59,191 nucleotides of DNA, taken from assembly GCF_003710985.1 (NCBI RefSeq), contig NZ_RHHT01000009.1:1-59191 (forward strand). The letters are read 5' to 3'. Every line of letters starts with the position of its first letter. Positions within the stretch are counted from its first letter, which is position 1. This document shows positions 18,090 through 26,968 of this stretch, piece after piece. Origin of the DNA: Brevibacillus panacihumi (GTDB lineage Bacteria > Bacillota > Bacilli > Brevibacillales > Brevibacillaceae). A model generated the notes under the pieces. It saw only the letters and a program-made list of their open reading frames with translations, had not been told where the DNA came from and did no database searches. The translations under genes were made by a program, and so were the position numbers.

Positions 18090-18608
18090 TCAATCAGGTT
18101 TGTTCAATAATCGAAACTTCCCCAGGTAGATCGCGCTTGCTAAAAAAGAGAACGCAATGACCGACCATAAAATGGCTTCACTGTAAGGGTAGCGGTACAT
18201 CACCAAGGGGATGACCAGATACAGCAATACAGTGGTCAGCTTTCCGTAGGCATTGGCTGGCACCGTCTTTTTCCCTCTGAAATGGTAGACAGCAGCCACG
18301 CCGATCATCGCCACATCCCGGGCAAAGAAAAACAGCGTCGCCCATACGCTGATCCGCTCCGTGAGAAAAAACGAGGCAATGACAGCCAGCATCATCAATT
18401 TATCCGCCAGAGGGTCCATCATGACCCCAAACGTGGTCACGAGCTTGTGCTTCCTCGCGATATACCCATCCGCGATATCTGTCAGGCCTGCTACCAACAG
18501 TATTCCCAGTGCAATCTCCAGGTGGTAGGGCAGTCCCGAAAAAAACACGTAGAGGTACAAAGGGATGAGAACGATGCGAAAGATCGTAAGCGCATTAGGA
18601 AGATTCAC
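18090..18608 (-). CDS. CDP-alcohol phosphatidyltransferase (phosphatidylglycerophosphate synthase-like)
   Basis: A 172-residue membrane enzyme with the CDP-alcohol phosphotransferase signature: DIADGYIARK, then FGVMMDPLADK (DxxDGxxAR...GxxxDxxxD), at residues ~43-71. It would join CDP-diacylglycerol to glycerol-3-phosphate, or to a related alcohol, to make phospholipid. The N-terminus MNLPNALTIFRIVLIPLY is typical of PgsA, but a second PgsA-like paralogue is possible in the genome, so the substrate is inferred. GTG start with GGAGGG eight bases upstream; a promoter lies at 18662-18691. Confidence 0.85.
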   Translation of the reverse strand: MNLPNALTIFRIVLIPLYLYVFFSGLPYHLEIALGILLVAGLTDIADGYIARKHKLVTTFGVMMDPLADKLMMLAVIASFFLTERISVWATLFFFARDVAMIGVAAVYHFRGKKTVPANAYGKLTTVLLYLVIPLVMYRYPYSEAILWSVIAFSFLASAIYLGKFRLLNKPD

Positions 18609-18661
18609 GGATATCCCTCCGTATCAGAAAAACTGCACTTCCTTTTTCAACCACTCGATCC

Positions 18662-18691
18662 ATTATACTCTGCGGACAATCTGAACAACAA
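18662..18691 (-). promoter_or_regulatory. Sigma-A-type promoter for the pgsA-like gene
   Basis: Minus strand: TTGTTG (18691-18686), an 18-bp spacer, then TATAAT (18667-18662), about 54 bp before the start codon. Confidence 0.55.
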
Positions 18692-18701
18692 GTCCACAAG
18701 A

Positions 18702-18738
18702 AAAATCGCAGGGCCCAAACCAATGGTCCGGGCCGCTT
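18702..18738 (-). terminator. Terminator behind flhO-flhP-epuA unit
   Basis: On the minus strand GGCCCGGACC, a short loop and GGTTTGGGCC form a GC-rich stem extended by GC/GC, followed by ATTTTTC. It lies 13 bp after the small membrane protein gene. Confidence 0.75.
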
Positions 18739-18750
18739 AAAATACATCCT

Positions 18751-19002
18751 CTACTGCGTATCTGAAAAAAGCAGATCGTACATATGCTTGTAGGTCCCTA
18801 AGTCGAAAACCTCTGCGGCTGGCTTGTCCCCAAGCGAACCGTATCCAATCATTAAACCGATGACCAGAGAGAAAAAGAGCAGGATCGGGACCAACAAGAC
18901 TTTGGCCAACGTCAAAGGCAAGCTCTTGCCGCTCCTGACACGTTCTTTTTGAGTAACCTCTTGGGTATCTCGCGGGAACCGCTGTCCCTTTCCTTGGTTC
19001 AT
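18751..19002 (-). CDS. EpuA-like small membrane protein (annotated in relatives as DNA-directed RNA polymerase subunit beta)
   Basis: 83 residues: a basic, polar N-terminus, one hydrophobic segment (about 35-55, KVLLVPILLFFSLVIGLMIG), and a conserved tail YGSLGDKPAAEVFDLGTYKHMYDLL. The GLMIGYGxxGD and the tail motif match the EpuA family (PF11772), which databases label as an RNA polymerase beta subunit without clear proof. It follows flhP by 28 bp. Start ATG 19002 behind GGAGG; an upstream in-frame Met (19017) is less well placed. Confidence 0.7.
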   Translation of the reverse strand: MNQGKGQRFPRDTQEVTQKERVRSGKSLPLTLAKVLLVPILLFFSLVIGLMIGYGSLGDKPAAEVFDLGTYKHMYDLLFSDTQ

Positions 19003-19030
19003 TGTCGTATCCTCCATCTGCTGAGCGGAA

Positions 19031-19885
19031 TTATCTGGTCCGTATCGATGTCGCAATGCTCATCATCTGATCACTGATGCCGATAGCCCGTGAGTTGAGC
19101 TGATAGGCACGCTGAATGTTGATTAACTGCGTCATTTCCTCTTGCATATTTACGTTGGAAGCCTCTAATGCTCCTTGACGGACTGAAGCAAGATTATCAG
19201 TCCAAGCAGATTCGTAAATCTCCTCGAGAGCAAGAGGTGCCCCAGGATCGATATTCACATTCTCTCCGATGGAAAAAAGATTATCTCCGACTTGCTTCAG
19301 CATATCCGGATTATGTACTTTCCAGACCCCGACTCTTTCAAATGTGGGTTCTCCATTAACAGTCAAAAATCCATCATCCGAGACAACGAGCTCTCTTACT
19401 TCATCTGTAGGGAGAACGATGGGTGTATCCGATTCATTCAGCAACACATGACCGTTGGATCCCACCAGTACAAATCCGCCAAAATACGCGCTCTCTTCCA
19501 AGTGGAAAGAACCATTGCGCGTAAAGCGGAATTCCTCTACGCGAGCACCATTTGCGTCTAACTCTTGCGAACCTAATCTGAAGTATCCTTCGCCTTGAAT
19601 CATCAAGTCAGTCGGAACATCAGTCTGTTTCATGCTGCCTTGTCCCATATCCAGCTTGGTCATCCCAAGCCTAGCTCCGCTGCCAATGCGCAAACCGACT
19701 GGTGAGTTGCGGTTCTCCCGATCAGTAGCGGGCTGTTCGGTCATCGAATCAACGAGCAGTTCGGAAAACGAAGCTACTCGACGCTTGTATCCAACCGTAT
19801 CCATATTCGACATGTTGTTTGCGGAATTGTCCAGAGCCAATTGGATGCCACGCAGAGCTGAAGAAGAAATGTTAAGCGACTGCAT
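19031..19885 (-). CDS. flhP: Flagellar hook-basal body rod protein FlhP (FlgG/FlgF family)
   Basis: A 284-residue rod/hook protein. The N-terminal helix is MQSLNISSSALRGIQLALDN, followed by SNMDTVGYKRR, and the C-terminal coil holds EEMTQLINIQRAYQLNSRAI, the paired terminal motifs of flagellar axial proteins. The middle contains LMIQGEGYFRLG and a FTRNGSFHLE strand, as in FlgG. It is exported through the flagellar type III system and forms part of the distal rod. GGAGG lies ten bases before the ATG. It overlaps nothing and follows flhO by 20 bp. Confidence 0.9.
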   Translation of the reverse strand: MQSLNISSSALRGIQLALDNSANNMSNMDTVGYKRRVASFSELLVDSMTEQPATDRENRNSPVGLRIGSGARLGMTKLDMGQGSMKQTDVPTDLMIQGEGYFRLGSQELDANGARVEEFRFTRNGSFHLEESAYFGGFVLVGSNGHVLLNESDTPIVLPTDEVRELVVSDDGFLTVNGEPTFERVGVWKVHNPDMLKQVGDNLFSIGENVNIDPGAPLALEEIYESAWTDNLASVRQGALEASNVNMQEEMTQLINIQRAYQLNSRAIGISDQMMSIATSIRTR

Positions 19886-19905
19886 CTTCGTCCTTACCTC
19901 CTAAT

Positions 19906-20874
19906 TTACCCGTTTACCTTGCCGATCTCATTCGCAGCCTTTTCCAATGTACCATCTATCGTGGTCATAACACGCTGATTCGCTTCATAGGCACGCAGTA
20001 CAGTCATCATATCCGTCATGGTTTGAGCTGCATCTACATTGGCCCGCTCGATCCATCCCTGTTTTAATCCGTATCGTCCGGCTATTCTGGTTGTATCATA
20101 CTCGCCAGCACCTAGAGCCGTCAGGTCTTCCAACTCTGCGTCCTCCAGCGCTGTCGGGGCCAAATCGCCTTCATAGCGATACACTCCTGTGCCTTCGCGA
20201 ACCAGCATTTGCGGATTTGTGATCACAGCCAAGCCCAAACGTTGATCCAGCATGACGGGAGGATCTTCAGGTGGTGCTGTAGGGTCTTCGTACATCAATT
20301 CACCCTGGGTGCTTATTTGCAAGCGAGCTCCTACATAGGCTCCATCGGGATCGTTGATGCGAATGGCTTGATTGTCGTTACCAAGCACATAATAGCCATC
20401 CGGAGTGACCAGGTATCCATCAGCATTGACGTTCCAATTGCCACTTCGCGTATAGCGGATCTGCTCCGGATCAGCCGGCTGATCCAGATCCTCCATCCGG
20501 GCTACACTGAAAAAGAGGCGACGCTCATTTCCGTCCTCATCCGGCTGCAGGTTGTCCATCAAGGCAACATCATAGGGATTATGCGTCTCGGCGATGTCAC
20601 CTTGTCCAAACATGGGCAATGCCTCCGACATGTACACGCCAGTATGCAGACGGCCAATGACTGCTGCTTGTCCCGTCATTTGAGGCATTCCTTGGATATC
20701 CGGCCCCTGCTGATCGCGAATTCGGGCGATGAGCTGCTCCGGAAAAGCGCGCATCACCCCCACATCCTGCTTGTAGCCAGGTGTGTTGATATTTGCTAGG
20801 TTCGCCGCCAGTGTTTCCTGTCGATTCTGCAAGGCCAACATGCCTGATGCAGACGTATACAAGCCTCTGATCAC
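19906..20874 (-). CDS. flhO: Flagellar hook-basal body protein FlhO (FlgF/FlgG family)
   Basis: 322 residues. The N-terminus is MIRGLYTSASGMLALQNRQE, then AANLANINTPGYKQD, and the C-terminus holds TMTDMMTVLRAYEANQRVM, the flagellar rod signatures. The centre has IRYTRSGNWNVNADGYLVTPDGYYVLG. It is longer than the ~270-residue B. subtilis FlhO, with extra acidic, Pro-rich loops (DPTAPPEDPP). The GTG start follows GGGGG, seven bases after the mbl stop, so mbl-flhO-flhP are probably co-transcribed, as in B. subtilis. Confidence 0.9.
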   Translation of the reverse strand: MIRGLYTSASGMLALQNRQETLAANLANINTPGYKQDVGVMRAFPEQLIARIRDQQGPDIQGMPQMTGQAAVIGRLHTGVYMSEALPMFGQGDIAETHNPYDVALMDNLQPDEDGNERRLFFSVARMEDLDQPADPEQIRYTRSGNWNVNADGYLVTPDGYYVLGNDNQAIRINDPDGAYVGARLQISTQGELMYEDPTAPPEDPPVMLDQRLGLAVITNPQMLVREGTGVYRYEGDLAPTALEDAELEDLTALGAGEYDTTRIAGRYGLKQGWIERANVDAAQTMTDMMTVLRAYEANQRVMTTIDGTLEKAANEIGKVNG

Positions 20875-20880
20875 GAGATC

Positions 20881-21897
20881 TTACCCCCTGAACAATTTCT
20901 TATTCCGCTGGGTAGGTACTTTGTCCAAGTAATCCAACATCATACCCGTTCCCTTGGCTACGCACATCATCGGCTCATCAGCTACCAGCACAGGAACCTT
21001 CAGTTCTTCTGCCAGCATCTGGTCAATGCCGTGCAAAAGTGCGCCACCGCCAGTCAGGAATACACCCTTATCAATTATATCGGCAGAAAGTTCTGGAGGT
21101 GTTCGTTCTAAAACAGATTTTGATGCTTGTACAATTGCACTCACCGACTCAGCCAGGGCTTCTTGGACTTCCTCGGAGCGAATCGTAATGGTTTGCGGCA
21201 AGCCGCTCACCATGTCGCGTCCGCGGATGTCCATTTCGTCCTGGCGTCCGCCGAATACGGTGCCAATCTGAACTTTTATATCTTCAGCCGTACGTTCCCC
21301 GATCAGTAATTTGTACTTATTCTTTATGTATCGCATGATTGCCACATCAAATGTATCGCCGGCGATTTTGATGGAGGAAGACGTGACGATGTCGCCCATG
21401 GAGAGTACCGCTACATCTGTCGTACCGCCACCGATATCTACGACCATATTTCCGGACGGCTGAAAGATTTCCATGCCAGCCCCTACGGCTGCCACTTTTG
21501 GCTCCTCTTCAATAAACACTTCTCTGGCCCCGCCGCTTCGTTCAGCCGCTTCACGAATCGCTTTTTGCTCCACGGAAGTAATGTTTGTCGGACAGCAAAT
21601 CAAAATGCGCGGGCGAGCAAACATGCTTTTCCCACCGATTTTGGTCAGAAAATGCTTCAACATTGCTTCCGTGATCTCAAAATCTGCAATGACCCCTTCA
21701 CGCAATGGCCGAATCGCTACGATGTTCCCAGGAGTACGGCCTACCATGCGATGAGCTTCATTTCCTACAGCCAACACTTTTTTGGTATGATTGTCGATTG
21801 CTACGACAGATGGTTCATCCAGGACTATTCCCTTGCCTTTTACGAACACCAAGACATTGGCCGTCCCCAAGTCGATCCCGATATCTTTGCCAAACAT
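20881..21897 (-). CDS. mbl: MreB-like cytoskeletal protein Mbl
   Basis: A 338-residue bacterial actin. The ATPase phosphate and adenosine motifs are visible: IGIDLGTANVLVF, VVDIGGGTTDVAVLS, and FLTGGGALLHGIDQML. It guides elongation-type peptidoglycan synthesis along the membrane. The location immediately after spoIIID and before flhO matches the mbl locus rather than mreB of bacilli. ATG is preceded by AGGGAGG at good spacing. Confidence 0.95.
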   Translation of the reverse strand: MFGKDIGIDLGTANVLVFVKGKGIVLDEPSVVAIDNHTKKVLAVGNEAHRMVGRTPGNIVAIRPLREGVIADFEITEAMLKHFLTKIGGKSMFARPRILICCPTNITSVEQKAIREAAERSGGAREVFIEEEPKVAAVGAGMEIFQPSGNMVVDIGGGTTDVAVLSMGDIVTSSSIKIAGDTFDVAIMRYIKNKYKLLIGERTAEDIKVQIGTVFGGRQDEMDIRGRDMVSGLPQTITIRSEEVQEALAESVSAIVQASKSVLERTPPELSADIIDKGVFLTGGGALLHGIDQMLAEELKVPVLVADEPMMCVAKGTGMMLDYLDKVPTQRNKKLFRG

Positions 21898-21978
21898 TGA
21901 AAGGTCCTCCCTGTTACCAGTTACATTCCTACATCATATCATAGGCTCTTCCACGTGAGAGGACAAGGAAATTATTTC

Positions 21979-22263
21979 TTACACACTCTCCTCCTGTTCC
22001 ACCATAACTTTTTTGCTGCGGCGCTTGTACTTGATTTTGGTCGCTTCTCCTCCGCGGAGATGGCGAATCGCTTTGTGGTATTCCAAAATTTCCTTTACCT
22101 GGTTGGCCAATTCTGGATTTATCTCAGGCAGCCGCTCTGTCAGGTCCTTGTGCACTGTACTTTTGGACACCCCGAATTCTTTGGCGATCATCCGAACCGT
22201 ATTGCGCGTCTCTACAATATATCGGCCGATTTTGATGGTCCGTTCTTTGATGTAGTCGTGCAC
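21979..22263 (-). CDS. spoIIID: Sporulation transcription factor SpoIIID
   Basis: 94 residues. The helix-turn-helix is TVRMIAKEFGVSKSTVHKDLTERL (residues ~22-45), followed by a basic C-terminal DNA-binding tail (RGGEATKIKYKRRSKK). It is a mother-cell regulator that activates or represses sigma-E regulon genes. Start GTG 22263 is chosen because AAGGAGG lies eight bases upstream. A sigma-E-type promoter is visible upstream. Confidence 0.96.
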   Translation of the reverse strand: MHDYIKERTIKIGRYIVETRNTVRMIAKEFGVSKSTVHKDLTERLPEINPELANQVKEILEYHKAIRHLRGGEATKIKYKRRSKKVMVEQEESV

Positions 22264-22298
22264 GTCACTCGCCTCCTTGTATCTACATTGTCTGATAC

Positions 22299-22327
22299 AA
22301 TATATGGGTGGGTGCGGACACATATTC
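22299..22327 (-). promoter_or_regulatory. Sigma-E-type promoter of spoIIID
   Basis: Minus strand: GAATATG (22327-22321), a 14-bp spacer, then CATATATT (22306-22299), close to the known sigma-E pattern KMATATT-N14-CATACAAT. It is 36 bp before the start codon. Confidence 0.6.
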
Positions 22328-22388
22328 TACGTTTCCAAGCCTGACAAGCCAGCACGGCCGCAACTTTTTTTCACAGTTTGTACAAACG

Positions 22389-22425
22389 TAAAAAAACACC
22401 TGCAAAAGACGGGCTTTTACAGGTG
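22389..22425 (-). terminator. Terminator of spoIIQ
   Basis: On the minus strand CACCTGTAAAAG and CTTTTGCAGGTG form a 12-bp stem with one mismatch around CCCGT, followed by seven T. Confidence 0.9.
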
Positions 22426-22435
22426 CTTTGCGTCA

Positions 22436-23173
22436 TTATTGATTTTTTGCTTCAGGTTGAATCAGGTATTTTTCCGGATTGACCGATTTTCCATCGACGC
22501 GTACTTCAAAGTGGAGATGCACTCCCGCATCTTTCTCATACTCGCTGCGTCCAGCATTGCCGAGCACCTGACCTTGTGTCACTTCATCGCCCGGTTTGAC
22601 AGAGACGTTTTCCAGGCTTTGGTATACACTGACAATGTTGCCCTCATGCTCAATCTCTACGAGGCGGCCGACCAGTGGATCATTCTCCACTTTGGTTACC
22701 TTGCCTGCCAGAGCCGCGACGACATCGAAGCTTTTGCCGTCTACTGCCTTGAGATCAATCCCGGTGTGCGGGAAGTAGGAGCTTTCATACTTGATCAACG
22801 CTTTTTCCTGCACATCTGCAGTTGCTTCTTCATCATAGAAGCTCATGCCTTGTTCGTACTGAACTCCTGCGCCTACCGGCCATGCGAGCGGCTCGACGCT
22901 ACCAGCTACCGGCACCGCATCGTCGCCTTCTTTTCCAGCTTCAGGAGTCGTGGTACCTTCCGCTGGATTGGTCACCACTACTCCGTCACTCGGATTGGTC
23001 ATCTCGGAGACGGTCTGGATGACGTTACCCTGATACCACATCACAAAAGCGAGAATGATAGCTGCGGCGCCGATGTAGATCGCTGGAAACGCCCATTTCT
23101 TCCCTAACATTTTCTTCCAAAAACTGGACTTTCGGAATGGAATCGGTTGATTTTGATTTTTTTGATCTTCCAT
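22436..23173 (-). CDS. spoIIQ: SpoIIQ-like M23 (LytM) peptidase-fold sporulation protein
   Basis: About 245 residues. A basic cytosolic tail and one membrane helix (WAFPAIYIGAAAIILAFVMW) are followed by a LytM domain with FPHTGIDLKA, YQSLENVSVKPGDEV, GQVLGNAGRSE and VHLHFEV. SpoIIQ is the forespore partner of SpoIIIAH in the engulfment channel. Both metal-ligand motifs (HxxxD and HxH) are intact, unlike my recollection of B. subtilis SpoIIQ, so it may be a real metalloendopeptidase. Start ATG 23173 has GAGGTGA eight bases upstream; ATG 23182 is an alternative. It sits between spoIID and spoIIID, as expected. Confidence 0.9.
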   Translation of the reverse strand: MEDQKNQNQPIPFRKSSFWKKMLGKKWAFPAIYIGAAAIILAFVMWYQGNVIQTVSEMTNPSDGVVVTNPAEGTTTPEAGKEGDDAVPVAGSVEPLAWPVGAGVQYEQGMSFYDEEATADVQEKALIKYESSYFPHTGIDLKAVDGKSFDVVAALAGKVTKVENDPLVGRLVEIEHEGNIVSVYQSLENVSVKPGDEVTQGQVLGNAGRSEYEKDAGVHLHFEVRVDGKSVNPEKYLIQPEAKNQ

Positions 23174-23194
23174 TTTATTCATCACCTCATCCCT

Positions 23195-23223
23195 CAGTAT
23201 CGCCAGAATTTTGGCGTATAAAC
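23195..23223 (-). promoter_or_regulatory. Sigma-F-type promoter of spoIIQ
   Basis: Minus strand: GGCGATACTG (23204-23195) fits the sigma-F -10 pattern GGNNANANTR exactly. GTTTA (23223-23219), 14 bp upstream, is a weak match to the -35 GYATA. It is expected because spoIIQ is a forespore gene in B. subtilis. Confidence 0.5.
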
Positions 23224-23266
23224 CTGAGAGAGAAGGGAAAATTAAAAAATTATCCGTTTTGCTCTG

Positions 23267-24277
23267 CTAGACCGGAATGATTTGCTTGAAATTCTGCAAG
23301 TCTATTCCTTGATAGTAGTACTTCACGATCTGCTCCGCATTCTTCCCTGTCTTGGCCATGCCGTTGGCGCCCCATTGACTCATGCCTACCCCATGACCGT
23401 AGCCTTTGGTAGTGATATACACCTGGTTTCCACGCAACTCCATGGTAAAAGAAGAAGAATTGAGATTCAGCTTCTCCCGGATTTCGCGGCCGGTAAAATC
23501 CTTGCCGCCGATGTGGATCCGTCCAACCCGATTTCCCGTTGTAGTAGAGATGATCCGGTACCAGGAGCCTTTGGTGGATGCCTCCTGAGCCAATTTTACG
23601 CCCAGGCTTTTTTCCAGCTCTGCGGTCGAATAGACGACTGTCTCCTGATAGCGGGGAGAATCGATATCCCAGGGGCTGGCTACGCTCTTCAAATACGGGA
23701 TGGACTGCTCCCAATACTCTCCTGAATTTTCCGTAAAGCCATTGCTCGTCGAAAAGAAGGTCGCATCAATCGGCTTGCCCTGATACGTCAGGACGATCCC
23801 GGCAGTCGCTTGCACCGCTTGTTCGATTCTCTTGTTTTTCCACGCAAATTGCTCGCCCCATCTTTGCTTGCGCTGCTCCTCGTCCATATACACCTGGTGA
23901 CTGACCGTATCCATCACATGCGCCCCCTCGGGGACATCCTGCCATTTCCCTTCGCTCAGCCTGCGGACAATATACGTCCTTGCTGCCATCGCCTGTGCCT
24001 TGAGCGCCTCCAGTTCAAACTCTGCGGGCATCTCGGCTGCCACGACGCCTGTGATGTAGGTTTCGAGCGGGAGGGTCTCCACCGTCTTTTTCTCGGAACG
24101 GTATACCTTCACTTCCAAACCCGGCTCCACCACAGCCTGGTTCTGCGGTTGCGAGACGACCGCCACTCCTTCCGTTCCCTCCTGAAAGCCAGAAGAAAAA
24201 AGATAGACCAGAGCAGCTGGCATGAATACGAGCAAGACTGGCAAAACGACTAACCACATGACGAGATAACGTTTCAT
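23267..24277 (-). CDS. spoIID: Stage II sporulation protein D (lytic transglycosylase)
   Basis: 336 residues with an N-terminal membrane helix (YLVMWLVVLPVLLVFMPAALVYLF). The SpoIID domain follows, with LETYITGVVAAEMPAEFELEALKAQ (catalytic Glu in AAEMP) and AARTYIV, then FFSTSNGFTENSGEYW, and the final GYGHGVGMSQWGANGMA motif. It cleaves peptidoglycan glycan strands stripped of stem peptides during engulfment, with SpoIIM and SpoIIP. ATG has GAGGAGG upstream. It lies between murA and spoIIQ, as in bacilli. Confidence 0.95.
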   Translation of the reverse strand: MKRYLVMWLVVLPVLLVFMPAALVYLFSSGFQEGTEGVAVVSQPQNQAVVEPGLEVKVYRSEKKTVETLPLETYITGVVAAEMPAEFELEALKAQAMAARTYIVRRLSEGKWQDVPEGAHVMDTVSHQVYMDEEQRKQRWGEQFAWKNKRIEQAVQATAGIVLTYQGKPIDATFFSTSNGFTENSGEYWEQSIPYLKSVASPWDIDSPRYQETVVYSTAELEKSLGVKLAQEASTKGSWYRIISTTTGNRVGRIHIGGKDFTGREIREKLNLNSSSFTMELRGNQVYITTKGYGHGVGMSQWGANGMAKTGKNAEQIVKYYYQGIDLQNFKQIIPV

Positions 24278-24391
24278 GCTCCCTATCCTCCTCGTTTCGT
24301 GCTGACACTTCCAGTCTATGTCCCTTCCGCAAGCGATAGAACGAGAGAGTGAGAGAGAAGGGAGAATGTTAGAGCGGGTTGTCTGAAAGCA

Positions 24392-24420
24392 AAAAAAAGC
24401 TCTCTGCTAAGAGAGAGCTT
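24392..24420 (-). terminator. Terminator of murA
   Basis: On the minus strand AGCTCTCT, loop CTTAGC, AGAGAGCT, then eight T. It lies 36 bp after the murA stop. Confidence 0.9.
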
Positions 24421-24455
24421 TCGCTTGCCCCTACTATTCGCCTGAATGAAACGGC

Positions 24456-25781
24456 TTAGGCAAAATTAGGGGAAAAATTGATTTTAATTGGTTCAGGAGC
24501 GGTTGCTTCCTGCTTTTGTTCCTGATGGACATAACGTTCCACATCAGCGCCCAAGGCTTGCAGCTTCTCCACAAAATGGACGTAGCCGCGGTCGATATGG
24601 TGCAATGCTGTCACTTCCGTCTCGCCTTCGGAGACCAGTCCTGCGAGGACGAGTGCGGCACCAGCGCGCAAATCCGTAGCTGCAACCTTGCTGCCCGTCA
24701 ATTTGCTTCCGCCTTCGACGATCGCGCTGCGGCCTTCGATCTTGATGTTCGCATTCATCCGGCGGAATTCTTCGACGTGCATGAAGCGATTCTCGAAGAC
24801 TGTCTCGGTCACGATGCTGGTCCCTTCCGATACGAGCAGGAGAGCCATCATCTGCGACTGCATGTCCGTCGGAAAGCCAGGGTATGGCAGCGTCTTCAGA
24901 TCGACTGCCTTCAGTTTTCCTTTGCGGGTTACGCGAATGCCATTTTCCTGTTCATCCACCTCGACACCCATCTCGCGCAGCTTGGCGGTAACTGATTTCA
25001 AATGGTCGCAAATCGCGCCTTCCACAAAGACGTCACCGCCCGTAATCGCAGCCGCTACCATGAAGGTGCCTGCTTCAATCCGGTCTGGAATGACGCAATG
25101 GGTGCAGCCCACCAACGACTCCACGCCCTCGATGCGAATCGAGCCTGTACCAGCCCCGCGAATCTTGGCTCCCATCCTGTTGAGATAGTTTGCCAGATCC
25201 ACGATTTCCGGCTCCTCGGCCGCATTCTCGATGACCGTTGTCCCTTCAGCCAAAGCGGCTGCCATCATGATATTTTCGGTTGCCCCAACACTGGCGATAT
25301 CCAGGTAAATTTTCGCTCCCTTCAATCGCCCCTCTACGCTGGCATCTATGAACCCTTGCCCGATCTCGATCTTGGCTCCCATCGCCTCGAATCCCTTGAG
25401 ATGTTGATCAATCGGTCGTGTTCCAATGGCACAACCTCCTGGCAAGGCGACACGAGCTCGTCCTTTTCTCGCCAGCAAAGGCCCCATGACCAAAAACGAA
25501 GCGCGCATTTTGCGAACCAGCTCATAAGAGGCTTCTACACTTGACAGCGGCGAAGCGTCAATCGTCAGCACTTCATGATCATATGTAAGGGAAATTCCCA
25601 TCGATTTCAAGAGGTCGCATATCGTTCTGACATCGTCAAGAGCCGGGACATCCGAGATGACGCTCGTCCCCTTCTCAGCCAGGATCGATGCTGCAATGAT
25701 AGGGAGTACGGCATTTTTGGCTCCGGAAACTTTGACGTTTCCGACCAATGCCTTACCACCGCGGACAATCATTTTATCCAA
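24456..25781 (-). CDS. murA: UDP-N-acetylglucosamine 1-carboxyvinyltransferase
   Basis: A 441-residue EPSP-synthase-fold enzyme. It adds enolpyruvate from PEP to UDP-GlcNAc, the first committed step of peptidoglycan synthesis, in the cytoplasm. The fosfomycin-target Cys is in [17 protein letters not shown], and the substrate motif [14 protein letters not shown] is near the N-terminus. The extra tail after residue ~420 ([18 protein letters not shown]) is not part of the fold. The TTG start is chosen: GGAGGGG is six bases upstream, while the next ATG (three codons on) is too far. It lies with ywmB and spoIID, as murAA of B. subtilis. Confidence 0.96.
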   Translation of the reverse strand: MDKMIVRGGKALVGNVKVSGAKNAVLPIIAASILAEKGTSVISDVPALDDVRTICDLLKSMGISLTYDHEVLTIDASPLSSVEASYELVRKMRASFLVMGPLLARKGRARVALPGGCAIGTRPIDQHLKGFEAMGAKIEIGQGFIDASVEGRLKGAKIYLDIASVGATENIMMAAALAEGTTVIENAAEEPEIVDLANYLNRMGAKIRGAGTGSIRIEGVESLVGCTHCVIPDRIEAGTFMVAAAITGGDVFVEGAICDHLKSVTAKLREMGVEVDEQENGIRVTRKGKLKAVDLKTLPYPGFPTDMQSQMMALLLVSEGTSIVTETVFENRFMHVEEFRRMNANIKIEGRSAIVEGGSKLTGSKVAATDLRAGAALVLAGLVSEGETEVTALHHIDRGYVHFVEKLQALGADVERYVHQEQKQEATAPEPIKINFSPNFA

Positions 25782-25799
25782 TGTGTACCCCTCCGCGTG

Positions 25800-26552
25800 C
25801 TAATATTCCACTGTGATGATTGGTGTACCTACGGTAATTCGCGTACCTGCCTGACGATCGAGATGAGTCGCCACCTGCAGATTCATCTTGTCACCGTTTA
25901 GCATGATGGACGAGTCCCACCAATCGGTATAACCGGAGATGCTAACAACCGTCTCATCTTTTAAACGTTCTCTTTCTTTTGCCTGGAGGGCGTTAAAAAT
26001 CGACAAAATCCTACCCTCCTGTTGATCAACACTCATCTTATCATTGTACATTCCGCGAATACAAGTACTAAATTGCGGAATAAAGTCGGCTTTTGACAAG
26101 GCTTTAGTCCAATGTTCTTGTATAGATTCCATATATGGTAGTGTTTTTCGATTTCCAATCAATTGCCACACAAGATATGTATCGAGTGTACCATTTTTGG
26201 AAACCCCTGTAAGTTCGACATTCAAATGAACGCCGTTTTGAAAAAGATTAGCTTCATACGAAACCACGTGATCTTGTCTGGCAAGAGGGACATCAGCCAT
26301 AGGGACTGACAGCTCTGCCGCCCATTTGTTTGCCAACTCTTTCAAAGCATTCGGACTCTCTACCTCTCCAAGCGATACGCGGCTGCGCATCTGAACCTCC
26401 AGGTCAGTCGCTCCCGACTCTTCGATGACCGCAAGCAAACGACCTGCGACTTCATGATCCGCGACCTGTTCCTTAGCCAACGCTGGTATCCAGTAGACCA
26501 TTCCTACGACGATGAGTGCAACTAGTGACAACCAAGGCGACCACGTTTTCAT
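25800..26552 (-). CDS. ywmB: YwmB-family exported protein
   Basis: 250 residues with a signal anchor or signal peptide (LSLVALIVVGMVYWIPALA). The body fits the YwmB family (conserved TDLEVQMRSRVSLG and DTYLVWQLIG, Cys-containing FIPQFSTCIRGMYNDKM). Its role is unknown. The ywzB-ywmB-murA-spoIID order is the same as in B. subtilis, and expression during sporulation or wall synthesis is inferred from that alone. ATG follows AAGGGGAG. Confidence 0.8.
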   Translation of the reverse strand: MKTWSPWLSLVALIVVGMVYWIPALAKEQVADHEVAGRLLAVIEESGATDLEVQMRSRVSLGEVESPNALKELANKWAAELSVPMADVPLARQDHVVSYEANLFQNGVHLNVELTGVSKNGTLDTYLVWQLIGNRKTLPYMESIQEHWTKALSKADFIPQFSTCIRGMYNDKMSVDQQEGRILSIFNALQAKERERLKDETVVSISGYTDWWDSSIMLNGDKMNLQVATHLDRQAGTRITVGTPIITVEY

Positions 26553-26649
26553 CTGTTCTCGCTCCCCTTTTTCATGCTCTCTTTGTACTTCTCAGTTTGC
26601 ACATGAAATTGGGTGGATATACCAGATGATTTGAAAGACAACCCGCAGA

Positions 26650-26880
26650 TCAGGTAAAAAGATTGCCGAATACCATAGACCAGCCCAGGTAATCGAGGAA
26701 AAAACGGGACAGTTCATAGCCGATGACGATAGACAAAAAAATCTGCAGCAGCTTCGCCTGTGGGCTGTTTGGCCTTTTCAATATTTTTTCAAAGCGGATC
26801 GACTGCAAGGCCCACCAGCTCAATCCAATAAAGGTAATAGACAAGATAATGCTCAAGAACCCGTATAGATCGGTCGGCAC
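26650..26880 (-). CDS. ywzB: DUF1146-family small membrane protein YwzB
   Basis: 76 residues with two membrane segments (FLSIILSITFIGLSWWAL and LLQIFLSIVIGYELSRFFLDYL) and a short basic loop. It matches the DUF1146/YwzB family in length and in the RFEKIL and GYELSRFF motifs. Start GTG 26880 lies eight bases after GAGGAGG. It is located between the nuo operon and ywmB. Function unknown. Confidence 0.8.
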   Translation of the reverse strand: MPTDLYGFLSIILSITFIGLSWWALQSIRFEKILKRPNSPQAKLLQIFLSIVIGYELSRFFLDYLGWSMVFGNLFT

Positions 26881-26898
26881 AATCGGTTCCTCCTCATC

Positions 26899-26932
26899 AA
26901 AAAGAAAGGGACAGCCTGGTTGCGGCCATCCC
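26899..26932 (-). terminator. Terminator of the nuo operon
   Basis: On the minus strand GGGATGGCC (26932-26924) pairs with GGCTGTCCC (26916-26908), two wobbles, followed by TTTCTTTTT. Confidence 0.85.
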
Positions 26933-26968
26933 CTCTATTGTAACTGAAACGATTTCCTATTACGAGTG

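Noticed and set aside
24278..24345. Sigma-E promoter of spoIID
   Set aside because: CATAGACT (24319-24312 on the minus strand) could be a -10, but no acceptable -35 lies at the right distance.
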